DNA from: Talinum fruticosum
Lineage: Eukaryota; Streptophyta; Magnoliopsida; Caryophyllales; Talinaceae
Assembly: GCA_021018815.1 (NCBI GenBank)
Contig: JAITYX010000055.1
Coordinates: forward strand, 2,913,422-2,977,421
Direction of reading: 5' to 3'
DNA: 64,000 nucleotides
Numbering within the stretch: position 1 is the first letter of the stretch; the number at the start of each line of letters is the position of its first letter. The translations under genes and the position numbers were made by a program. Positions 46,501 through 57,900 of this stretch are shown piece by piece. The notes under the pieces were generated by a model that saw only the letters and a list, made by a program, of their open reading frames with translations, was not told the DNA's origin and made no database searches.

Positions 46501-49500
46501 CTTAGACTTGGCCAACGGGTTGTTCAGAGCGAGATACTTCTCTTATTTGTGGTTAGCAACCAAAAATAAGTCAGATTTTTCCAAGTCTCGGACTTAAATT
46601 TTGAAAGAAAATGTTTTCTGATGGGCGTAACAGATGCTAATAGGACAGTTAGAGCCATTGGCAGAGCAGCAGTTGATGGGGATATATAGCCTACAGGAGT
46701 CATGTCAACAGACAGAGGATGCACTGACTCAAGGTTTAGATCAGCTTCAGCAGTCTTTGGTTGATACTATTTCCCCACAACCAATGCCGCCATGGACCCC
46801 ATGCATCAAATGGCTCTCGCTTTGGCCAAGCTTTCTAACCTCGAAGGCTTTGTTCACCAGGTATTAATTTCATCCGGCCCCTCCTTTCTATTTTGTGTTG
46901 TCTTAATCTAACCGTCTTAATTATTAAGAGGTTTACTGCATGTTATTGCATTGTAATTTGACATACATCCTCACTAAAACAGTTTTGCGATGGATGGAGC
47001 GATTTCTATATCTAGCATAGGATATGATTTTCAACCTCATGACTTCAAATTAAACATGGACCTGATGAATAAATTCATGTTTACTGTTGATTAATTGTAC
47101 ATAGGCTGATAATTTGAGGCAGCAAACCCTTCATCAACTTCGCCGGATATTGACAGTTCGACAAGCCGCCAAATGCTTTCTGATGATCGGAGAGTATTAT
47201 GGCCGGTTACGAGCTCTAAGCTCCCTGTGGGCCTCTTGCCCTAGAGATCAGTAAGCACTCTTTAACCCAACAATTAAGCATGCATTTTGACTGTTTAATT
47301 TGGAAGGTTAAGCTTCCTAGAGCTTCTTATACATGTGAAATTAACCTTCGTTCCGAATTCAGGTTTCCCTATACCAACCCATTTGTTTTTGCTGTTAGTT
47401 TTTTCAAGCCGGTGTGGATAGGTGTGTAAAGAGAACCCCTGGCTAGCTACTGAGGGACAAAAATCATGCTTCTGTAAGACTACATTGTAACAAGCCTGTT
47501 CTTTTCGTCGTAGGGAAATACGGATTTCCCAATCCCTTCTGGTTCATTCCCACTCATTCCTATTCCTTCCCACACCACACTCCAAAGTTTCCACTTCTTT
47601 TGATTACGTGAGAAATCTAAATTTTCCACTCCTTTGCATTCGATTCCTTTCCTTCCCACTTCTCCCAAAATCTCCTATTCCTTCCGGCTTTTTATGAGCT
47701 AGCATTTAGCTCATGCAGAGGCTCGGTTCATGGCTCATCGAGCTGGACAAAGTTAAGTTCAAACAGGAGCGAAGCGAACCGAATTCACGTTTGACCTGAC
47801 CCAATTCAAATCTGACCCAACTCAAATCCAATATATGTTTATACAAATTTTTTTACTTTATAATATTTTATAATTTATTTAGATTGATTTATCCAAAAAA
47901 ATTAACATTTAACAATCTACTAGCTGCACAAGTGGTATACCATCCACCACACATCATACAATTGTCCAGCCAATCCAAATTTTGAGCAACATATTAGTTT
48001 GATTTAGATCATCTTAGTTCGAATGACTAAATCGATTTGGCCTTAATAGTGAAATTTTGGATCAATTGAGTTGGTTTAATTAAATTTGGGAGAATTAACT
48101 CAATCTTATCTCCTGGAGTCTCACAATATACTTTTTCCAAAATATATATGAACAAGTTTGAGTTGATTTGTATAATTTATTGAAGTATCAATTTAAATTC
48201 TTTTTAAATTAATTCGGTCATGGGTCAAATTTACAGTCTTATCTAAACCAGTCAAAACTTACTCAAACTAGATGGGTCAAACCAAACGACCAAAAACTCA
48301 ACCCGACCTAATATTCAAAACAACTCAACTAATTTTGACCCAAATCAAATCAATCAAACCGATCTAAAACCTAATTAACCCAATTCAAACCTGAACCCAA
48401 AAATGACCCAAACTAAATTAAATTACTAATTGATTCAACCCAAGCATAAATGACTCAAACCCAAATCGGTCTAAATCCAAATTTACCCTGAAACAATTGA
48501 AACATAAATAATAATTTACCCCCACCCAGCGCAGAAAAAGAAAGTGGGGCTTTTTGTAAGAGATCATTCGAATTTTTCTGATATATATTTTGTTTTGGCT
48601 TTACAGCTTTAGGAGGGGAAAATTTGACTTTTGGAGGGAGGGGAAAAATTGACTTTTGGAGTGAATTTCACAGGAAACCAATTGGTGGTTAGGAGGGAAA
48701 TTTTAGAATACAATAAAAAAGTCAAAAAAACTCAAGAAGGAAAATTTGATACTATTTTTCCAATTTTTAATTTTTATTTGGAGGATATGTTATATTAGTT
48801 AAAAACATGAGGAAAAGAGCTAGCAAAAAATAAAAATAAGGAAAGATAAAGATTATTAGTAAATTAGAATCTATTAGAATGAGTTGATAGTGTTAAAACT
48901 TTGATTGAATTTAATTAATTCGCAATCTATATATGCATATAATTCATTAGTAAATTCAAGTAAAATATGAACATACATAAAGTTTGATAGATATGTAAAT
49001 AAATTAGTAAACCGAAAGCAATTCGACCCAATTTCTACCCTACCTAAAATTGACCGAAAGTTGAACCGAAATCTAGCTAAATCGATATTGACGCAACCTA
49101 TAGCCAAATCAGCCGAATGACCTTTACCCGAAGTTGACTTGATTCGAACTTAACCCGAGCTGAATCCAAATGCGATTTGAAATTTGTTGACCCGAAAGTC
49201 ACCCAACCCGAACCACACCTAACCCATACTTGTCCAAGAAGACTCGATTGTCATGTCTAGTCTTATCTTTTACAATTTTTCATTTTGGCCCCGTAAAAGT
49301 AAAAGTCCTTGTATGACATTACATGTTAAATAAATCTAATTGAGAATCTAAGATGATCCGAAAGTAACACAACCCGATTTCTGCTGGACCCAAAATTTAC
49401 CCAAAATATAACAGAAAGTTACATGAGATGTACCCAAACCGACTCGAATGAACTTGACTCGAAGTTGACCCGATCTAAACCTAACCCGAACCCCAACCTG

Positions 49501-49924
49501 GATGAGATTTACCCAAAATTGACTTGATCCGAACTTAATTGAAACCGCATGACCCGATTCTCATGCCTAATTATTACCAATATGTTCTTTTGGGTTTCAA
49601 ATTATAGGCTTGGCCCACTATCCTCTTGGGCTTTAATAGCACATTGGGTTTATCCCTTTCCTTTTAGCATCCCCCACAATAACGATCCCATCAAACTAAA
49701 ATGTCTGGGATAGTTTCTCTCTCAATTTCAACCAAAAGTATACTTATAGAGACATCTAGTGTGATTAATCCCTATTAGAAAAAAGTGTTTTTTTTCAAGT
49801 TGCTCATCTAATCTTGCTTGATTTGTTTGTGTTTAGGGCCATGATGAGCGAGAAGAATGCATCTCAAGCTGTTGCTGATTTGCAAATGGTGCAGCCTTCA
49901 CAGTTTCACTTCTCCCCATTTTAA
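43555..49924 (+). CDS. TGA-class bZIP transcription factor (TGA9/TGA10 type), with one apparent 1-bp frameshift
   Basis: It binds TGACG elements and, in this class, works with NPR1- or ROXY-type cofactors. Exons: 43555-43596, 43712-43777, 43972-44292, 44683-44724, 44853-44912, 45064-45141, 45271-45319, 46140-46411, 46634-46860, 47105-47250 and 49837-49924; phases agree. In order: MFPSWPMRFQ, an acidic and His-rich stretch, basic region QNREAARKSRLRKKAYVQQL, a leucine zipper, then the DOG1-type domain (DMEYGRWVEDDQR, DVFHLLTGVW, SPAERCFLWIAGFRPSELLK, QQLMGIYSLQ, RRILTVRQAAKCFLMIGEYY). At 46773-46776 (CCCC) one base is lacking: the frame before reads VDTIS and the frame after reads MDPMHQMALALAKLSNLEGF. 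Corrected length is about 463 aa. The start is uncertain: 43555, or the ATG at 43736; relatives often have a longer N-terminus that I cannot find. Confidence 0.85.
45315..45400 (+). repeat. 35-bp tandem repeat carrying three copies of a 5' splice site
   Basis: TTCTGGTAATTATATATA...TTTTGATAGAAA is present about 2.5 times. Each copy recreates the exon 7 donor TTCTG|GTAAT (45319, 45354, 45389). Only the first keeps the frame, since the next 35 bases contain an in-frame TGA. Confidence 0.75.
47690..49570. repeat. Repeat-filled last intron of the TGA gene (GACCCGAAC/CAACCCAAA-rich)
   Basis: The 2.6-kb intron 47251-49836 contains long runs of degenerate AACCCGACC, GACCCAAAC and GAACCGAA units around 47750-48490 and 48990-49560, similar to the repeats at 27.4 kb on the other strand. 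No coding sequence. Confidence 0.5.
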
Positions 49925-50893
49925 TTTGCATCCAAACAATATACCAAACCTTTCAGAATCATCCCTTCCACCTTACCTTGTCACATAGATCCTTTTTTCC
50001 CCCATTACATTACTTTCTCACTCCTTTCTTTTTCTACTGTATATACAACATGACTATATTTTGTATCAATATCAGTAAATAGACAACCCCCTCCCAAAAA
50101 AAAAAAATAGAGACAAAAAGACCAGATAGCAGCAAAGATGTGTGTTCAATTATATGCTATCATGAATAATAAAAAAGTGTTCCAGGTCAAACATAATTTT
50201 GGAAGACTTTGAGTACATCTTCCTCTCAAGAATTTAGCAATCTATGCACAAGTTCAAACACAATGAGTATGTTCAAAAGTTTGTCTCAGGAGATGTTCCA
50301 TGACAGCCATTGTTGCTACTGCCATTCAAATCCAAATTTAAATTCATACTGTAAGAGTCTCGTGCTCTCATCTAGAAGCACGGAAGGCAACTTTAGCTAT
50401 CTAAGCATGAATTATGGAATTACAAAGATGTTAGTTCTATTAGACTCCAAAATTGATAGTTAAAAAAAGATAGAAAGGTATTTTGCTTCGGTCCACTATT
50501 TGCTGCTCCCTTCGTAACATATATAAGTTGTACCTAGTAAGGACGCCCAAAAGGCCATGTAGTTACAGTTACATTCAACTGCCCTAGTTGCTAGTAAAGA
50601 TGGCAATGAATATAGATGAGGATCATCTTCTTTTGGATTCAGCTAATTCTGCAGCATCTCCTGCTTGGGTCATGTAGGAATCTCGATTCTCATTCTCTGG
50701 CTCAAGTTTTTTCATCAATGTAGAAGTTATCGAAACTAATGTAGAATTGAATTTCCAACCCAAATGGCTCTATCAAACATTCAGTTGAATTCTACTTTAC
50801 AAATGCAATAATTTTACATACATTCTATCAGCTTGTCGGATGATGAGAACGACTGCAATTTTTGTTAATAAATAAGGATCTAAGGAGGGGGGA
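49925..50893. other. Region between convergent TGA and hydrolase genes
   Basis: It holds the 3' ends of both transcripts. No further gene supported. Confidence 0.4.
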
Positions 50894-52917
50894 TCAAGAA
50901 ACTATCAGCTGTGTTGTAGCTGGTATGTACGCTTCAGGTTCTTCGTTGAGCAAAAGAGCCCTCAAGATGGACTCGCAGACTTCACTGTCGTAAACAATCA
51001 AATGTCCACCATGAGGAATTTCATGGTACTTGATCCAAGGTAGCTTTTCCATCACAAATCTTTGCAGCTCAACTGGCACTACTCTATCTTCAAACCCGGC
51101 CCATAGATGAACTGACCCTTCATCCTCTGGCAATGGGTTGCTTAGCTTCAAAGGGTCAAATTCCCACTTATCAAGTCCAACCATAAAATCTTGGCGAAGG
51201 TTTTCAAACACACTTTTCTGCTCTATTTTGTTCTGTTGGGGGTGAAGAAAAGAGAATATGCTGTCAAAAGTTAATTCAGAAAACCATGATCAAAGTGAAA
51301 GTTGTTTAATCATGCGAGTCTAAGATGTCCACCTCACTAAGAAGTTCAAATCCTGGGGTTCTCTTCAAAACTTCCATATCTCTCTCATTGAAGAATACCG
51401 GGTTCTTCTCCATGACATTGGTAGAAGGGAACACCTTTTGGGTCATCCACCAGTAAAGCAAGCCAGGGACATGTCTCAAAATCCAAAGTCCGAATTTAAC
51501 CATACCCCGCCTGAAATCATCTTTTGTTAGGCTGTCAGGGAGTGAAGGCCAACGATAGTTGACAACTGCAGCAACTAGAGATACACCTTGCAGCCTGCAC
51601 GAATATCATTGTTTCAAGGTCCAGCAGTTCATTTCTTTTAATATTTTTCTTTGGGGGGGTGGTGAGATAAATCAGAGCATTTGCTGCTCTAGTCCTTGAT
51701 CAAGTAGATATTGTGGCACAGGACTTGATCATCTCAACCAATTTGAGACTCAGCAACAACCTAGTTCAGATCACACTGAACGGTTGGGGAAGAACCAGAT
51801 TTTGACCAACCATGTAAAGAGGCCAAAAGATCCACAAAAATTTTGGACAACCAATTTCTCATGAACCTTCAAAGGATAAAAGGACATAATTTGCTTGAAT
51901 AGTTGATAGATACTTGCCTGTGCGGTATGTACTGGAGGCAAGACCACGTACAATACGATCCCATTGACACTCCAATGACATAGAACTTGGGTCCCAACTT
52001 TAGTTGATCTGCGAGTTGCTCAATATCCAATGCTTCACTCTTGGGTGACCTTTTCGGGTTTGGATCGCTCTCTCCATAACCAGCTCGATCATAGAGTAGC
52101 ATATATATCTTCAACTCTTCAATCAGTGCCTGGAAACTAAATCATTGTAAATCGAGATGACTCTGCCTCATCAAAGAACTGAACTTTTCTTATCAATCAG
52201 AATAAGTCCTCTTTGCCTAGGTGTTTAATACGGAGTAGAATAACTTTCCCGCGGATTATACACATCTGGGGTGTTTTTCTCAGCATACTCTAGACTGTAT
52301 GTCCTATTTTCAATCATGTGCCAGCTACAGATCCACAATCCTGATGGAGTCGAAATCTGAATTTCAAATCCATGATTGCCCTATAAATCTCACAAACATA
52401 ACGCTGTCCAATTTACTAGAAAAATTATTTTCCTCTTATTATCTCCAAATCTTCTCACTTAACTCCCAGAAAAGAAAAGAACAGAAAGTCAAGAAAAATT
52501 TTGCACTTATCAATATAAAGTCTCTATCTTATCACATTCAAGACTCTGTCTTTTTGCTTAGTATGCAAAAACCCAATTCCAGTTTTCAATAATCCATCCA
52601 AAATTTCCATCACATATGACAAGATACTAGTCTCTCATCAAGATTTAGATCAAAATAATAGCCCTCAAAAAAAAAAAAAAAACTTGAGAAAGAGGTTTTA
52701 GATTATGTACTTGGGGAGCCATAAAACTCATCTCTTTGCTGCTGCCAAATCCATGGACAATGATGATTTTGAAGTTGGCATCCTCCTTAGGAACTCCTGT
52801 CTCTCTATAAGCCAAATTTCTGCCATCACTTAGCCTGATTCTGGGTGATGTAATTTCAGGGTCATCCATTGACTTTGAGATCAGCCTCTCATGCCCACCT
52901 CCAGATATATTTCCCAT
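50894..52917 (-). CDS. Alpha/beta-hydrolase fold protein, intact, 4 coding exons
   Basis: Serine-hydrolase fold enzyme; substrate unknown. Exons on minus: 52917-52711, 52129-51918, 51594-51333 and 51232-50894, total 339 aa. Landmarks: PRIRLSDGRNLAYRETGVPK, oxyanion HGFGSSK, YDRAGYGESDPNPKRS, nucleophile elbow GVSMGS (Ser), acid loop GFEDRVVP (Asp), and catalytic His in IPHGGHL. All three catalytic residues are present. Intron 2 has a GC donor (CAG|GCAAGT); the other introns are GT-AG. The start MGNISGGG follows a TTTGCAG acceptor, so a 5'UTR intron is likely (leader donor AAG|GTAAGG near 53060), and a Gly2 start could allow N-myristoylation (weak match). It is the only complete copy of a three-member minus-strand cluster reaching the right edge. 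Confidence 0.88.
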
Positions 52918-53981
52918 CTGCAAATCCTATTATCAAACCCCCAGAAGTGCCCACAAAAGGTTTAGATGTTTGAAGTTATACCCAAGAATAAATGCATTTT
53001 TACTTTTATTTTTAGATGAAAAAGAATAAAGGGCATTGCTTTTTACTCTTTTTCCCTTACCTTAAAAGTTCTGATGAAGACCCAGAAGCAGAACCAGCTT
53101 GGAGGTTATTTTCAGATTTTAGATCTTCAACAAGAAAAAGAGGAGGAGGAGGAGGAGGAGGAGGAGAGATCCACTGTTCTGTTTCTATTTCCACCCACCT
53201 TTGACTAACAGATGATGGTGCCCTTCACTTATGAAAACAGTGTCAGAAAAAAAAATTAAAAGGGAAGCATTTCTTCTCATTCCCCTCCCCCACCCTCAAA
53301 TTATTTTGATTTTTTGGGTTGAAATCAGAAAAGATTTTTTCCCCTTTCCCCCTTTTTCATCACTTGTGATTTTAGCTTGAATAATTTTACTTGGGGTTGG
53401 CTAAAACTGAAAGGGCTGTATCTGTTTGCTGGGTTATTATTATTATTTAGCTGGCTGGGGACCCTTTTTGTATATTTTTTATTTACTTTTAGGGGCAATG
53501 TCCCCCTCAGTCTCTGTCCATTGGGTCCTGCTTTGAGTTATGACTGTTTGAGCATAAAATAACATGTGTACCTCTTGATCTTAGACAAACTGTTGAGTGT
53601 GTCCCTCAGTGACAAGGGCACATTATAGATTAGGACAAATATATTTTTTACTTCTTTTGTGCAAGGCAGTACTTGGCAAGAGTCATCTGATTCAAGAAAA
53701 TTGAAATGGTATAAAATGAGGAATAAAATCATACAGATAAACCTAGTAGGTTTTTTTAAAAAAATTCTAATGCTATAGATTTTGTTCAATTTATCAACAA
53801 GATGATTGAAAACAAAGATAACAACTTATAAATCAATGAATATGGAGCTTACTCGAAATCATTTCTAATTATAATTGAAGAGTTTATAGAATTTTTTATG
53901 CGTGAATTTAAATTAAAAATTTAAAATAAATAGTATTTAACATGAAATTAAATAATTATATTCGATATTTATCAACACGGA
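52918..53981. other. Leader and promoter region of the hydrolase gene
   Basis: Minus-strand leader with a TCC repeat (GGA on plus at about 53142-53165). No other gene. Confidence 0.4.
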
Positions 53982-54105
53982 TCGATTAAGTGATTTGATT
54001 CTTAAACCCTTTACATAAGTTTTCAGGTTCAAATCTTACGATTGTACTTTTTCTTGTGTGTTCTTTGTACTAACAAAAAAAGAAAAAAAGAAAAGTGAAC
54101 ACAAA
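53982..54105 (+). mobile_element. SINE-like element
   Basis: GATCGATTAAGTGATTTG (A-box-like) and CAGGTTCAAATCTTACG (B-box-like) are followed by TTGTGTGTTCTTTGTACTAAC and an A-rich tail. The order fits a tRNA-derived SINE; boxes are diverged. Confidence 0.4.
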
Positions 54106-54948
54106 TCTTTGAATGAGACCGTCTCACATAAAAAATATTGTGAGACAAATCCCTTAAATGTTTTAAGGTGAGTAATAACTTGTTTAAGTTGATTGTTTAA
54201 TTCTAGGATGACTAATTATTCATCTAATATGACTTATATTAAAATCGCTCATAGATGATTTATTAGTTACCCTAATAATTATAAAGAATGACCGTAAAAG
54301 TGTCCGTCCTATAATGTCTTATATGATAGGTCCCACGTAAAACCTACTCAAATGAGAATTCAATTAATAATTCATCATATTATGCAACCTAAAAAAATGA
54401 TTTAACTTTATTTATGCGTGACTTGTTTCGATTTTTGGCTGTGTTTTGACTATGAAAACATAGAATATGACATATTTTGGAAATTAATACATTTAAGACA
54501 CAAATAAATATATATACCCTTTAAATCAACTACCTTAATAGCACAAGACCCCTATTAAAGCATTGTTCTTAAAATTTTAAAAGCTGAGTATTGTTATTGT
54601 TATTGGAGATGAATATTGGCAATGTTGTTTATATAAAAGTCTCTTGATATATATAAGTTCGGGTGTTTTTGATAGTTCACCTAATGAATCCTTTGAATAA
54701 GATTAGTCAACACCAGTGTCCCGAAAAACTAACCATTGCCACCAAAAGGGTTTAATCCTTAAAACAATATATATGCTTGTTAGAGTATAAACCTATCCTA
54801 TGCACCAAAAAAAAAAAAAAAACCCTATCCTAGGCTTGTGAGTCACTCCTTTCATTGATAATCGGTTTAAGATGGAATCTTATGAACCAGTATGCATTTC
54901 TCCGTTGAATTGAGGCCCTAATATTAATATAAAATTCAACAATGCTAA
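54106..54948. other. Intergenic DNA
   Basis: No supported feature. Confidence 0.4.
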
Positions 54949-57900
54949 TTATGTACAAGCATAGAGATAAACATTCACCAAGGACATATTGACTCTGCTC
55001 AAAATTAGTATGTTCTCTAAGTAGAAGAAACTTAAGAATAATTTGACAAACTTTTCATCATGAATGAAGAAGATGCCCACCATTTGGACTTCATAGCACT
55101 GATCGACCATTGTCTGGGTATGGGATGGGGATGGGTTGCTCAGATCCAACACGTCAAATTCGCATGACCCGGATAGGACCACTATGTCTTGATGTATGGA
55201 TTCGTATGCACCTTGCTAAAATATCCTTCCTACATAGCATAGAGAAACAACAACATTAACAAGTTATTCAAATTAAAATGAATCAAGTAATACTAGACCT
55301 AATAAAACTGACTTGTACTTCATTACGCAAACTAAACAACCCATTCAAAATTGGGGAATCAATCAAAGTTGAAATCAAATAAATTTTACTTGTTTCACCT
55401 TGAAACCTTTTGATTTTTGTTGTCTGGTCAAACTTCTACGAAGGGTTCTCAAGTAGTTGGGAGTTTGGCTAAACACCACTAAACTATCTATCCTTGATGT
55501 CATTTTCGATGGTTATTGAGGTTGCATTCAATATTCAACACTTTATTTATGCTGTGTCAATAAGTGTGAATTTGTGAATGTGAAAAGGGCACTAGTAAAT
55601 TGTAGTGTAATATAGATAGTTACTCGCATGGATATCACGTGCCTCAAAGGGAGCTAGCTAGCTCAAAGCCTCGTAGTTCATACTCGATTCATCCCCAATC
55701 AAAATAAGCAGGTTTTATTCGATTAAATTTGATTATTTTCACAATATACTATCTTAATATTCACACAAACTCAGATCAAAATGAGTGAATATACTCACAC
55801 GAAGGTGATAAGTCAAAACCTATATTAATGAGGGCATCCTAACTCTCTCAGAACCTAGAGAATTTCTTATAAAAAGAGATATAAAATTCTATTGATAATT
55901 AAAATAAAATATTAAAAGAAAAAAATATTGAAACATATTATCAATAATTATGTCTTATGATAGCCACTTCTTAAAAAGATGGCGGACTGTTAGGATTCAT
56001 TTTTCCTATCGAGGAAGATAATAGAGGAGGGCATTAATCAAGTTTTTATGATTAGGAAAAACATTGATTTTGTTTGAAAATCAAGCACTTAAATTTAGAC
56101 TACTCCCAAAAGGCTAATTAGAGAAACTATTCTACTTATACTAAGGTGTCATTTTTGTTGCTAGCATGTTAGTTCTCAATCCAACAATTATGGGATAATG
56201 TTGTTATATACTCCATCTGTTTTATAATACTTGTCTTTTTTAAGTTATGAGCGAATATTAAATAAACACAAAATTCTTAGTAGATATTGTGTTAAAGATC
56301 AAGTTGACCTAAGAATTCATTGAAAAATGAGGAAAATTAATGAAAAAAATAAGAAAAAATTAGTAAATTTATCATTAATAAGTCATTGAGATTGTAAAAT
56401 AAACATAAAAAAATTAATTAAAGTGAGAAATATTGTAAAATAGGGGAAGTAAGTTGTTTAATCATAATTTCTTTAGTTTTTTTTTTTTGAAGAATTTCTT
56501 TAGTTTTTAAAAATAAGATAAAATTGCATGTATTTACACGTCTGCAATCTTTCAACTCTCGCTGTCAAGCGAAATATGGGACCCATGAAATTGATGGATT
56601 AATACCATAACTTACCATAATCTTTAGTGATTTATTTTCCTTGGTGTTGTAAATGGATATGAGCCACGTCATACATAATGGATATAAGCATGGCTGTAAT
56701 ATCCGGAATTTTAAAGAAAAGCAGCTAAAAAGTATAGAATTATCGAATATTATTCCCCACGAGTTAGGGGTTGAGTGATCGATTTTATTTACGGCTGGAC
56801 ATATTACATTAGTATCCGTTTGGAGGTCGGTGTTGAATAAATTAAATTAAGGGAATTGTCTCCTTTTCTATCTAGGTTAAATTGTTTGATGATTAGGAAG
56901 CTGTCGTGGCCGGCATATTAAAATGAGTTAGGATGCGATAGCATTAAGAGGACGAAGGGAGGAGATATAGACTTGTCTTATGAGATAGAAATCAAAATTG
57001 GGGTCCAATTAGGATCATTAACCACCAATTAAGCGGTGGAGAGAGGCGGAGTAAAGGGGGCTCGGAGGCCCGAGCAGAGGAAACAGGAAAGGGAAACGCG
57101 ATAGGGAGGACCAAGAAAGAGAGAGAGAGGGTGTGCGGGACCCGAAGCCGAGGTCGGAGGCCGGCAAGCCGAGCAGCGAACGAGGGAAGGCGGCCGGTGC
57201 ACGCAAGGGAAACGGAGGAGCAGAGAAGGAGAGGGCCACCGCCGCAAGAACGCATGAGAGAGAGAAGGCGAGCGGTGCGAGGGTCGAGGAGACCGAGGAG
57301 TGGCCGGCGACACGAGCGGACGCGAGCAAAGGGAAAAGAAAGCGAGAGACCGAGGTAGAACGAGAGCGAAGGAAGGAACCGGCAGTGGGCTGGCGCGAGA
57401 GGGTCCGGGACGACTGAAACCAGGAAAATAATGGCGGCAAGGGAGAAGTACCGGTGGCGAACGCACGAGGGCCCGGACCGAGAGCTAGCGGAGGCTGAAA
57501 CGGCAAGCCGGAACAGAGGAAGCGAGAGGCCAAAACCGGCACACGCAAGTATACTCAATCCGTTTCTCAAACCGTGAAACCGAGGTGGGTAGTCTTATAC
57601 TCTAAACTATTAGTAATTTCAAATCCAAATGAGTTTATTGTGATTGTTGAATGTGATTGTGAATACCGAACATTTATGCTATTGAATAAGTTTAATAGTT
57701 GCTTGAAAGTTGAATCGAGAGCTGTGATTGGAATTGGTAGTCGCTTAGGCCCGAATTGGAAACTGGAAAATTCGGACGGAGTTGGGTTGCTTGGGTATAA
57801 TGAGTAGTATTGGGAATCGAGTCGATTGGGGATGGGGATAAGCACATGTGGTTTGGGTATAAGTTATGAAATTGATATTTCGGATTGATTCTTATCGGGA

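Noticed and set aside
50209..50463. 84-aa Ser-rich frame downstream of the TGA gene
   Set aside because: Lies in the convergent 3' region, has no domain and no splice or promoter support.
56992..57570. Long overlapping open frames (up to 192 aa) on both strands
   Set aside because: They lie in the GC-rich part of the solo LTR; the products are low-complexity Arg/Pro/Ser in all frames, typical of stop-poor GC-rich DNA.
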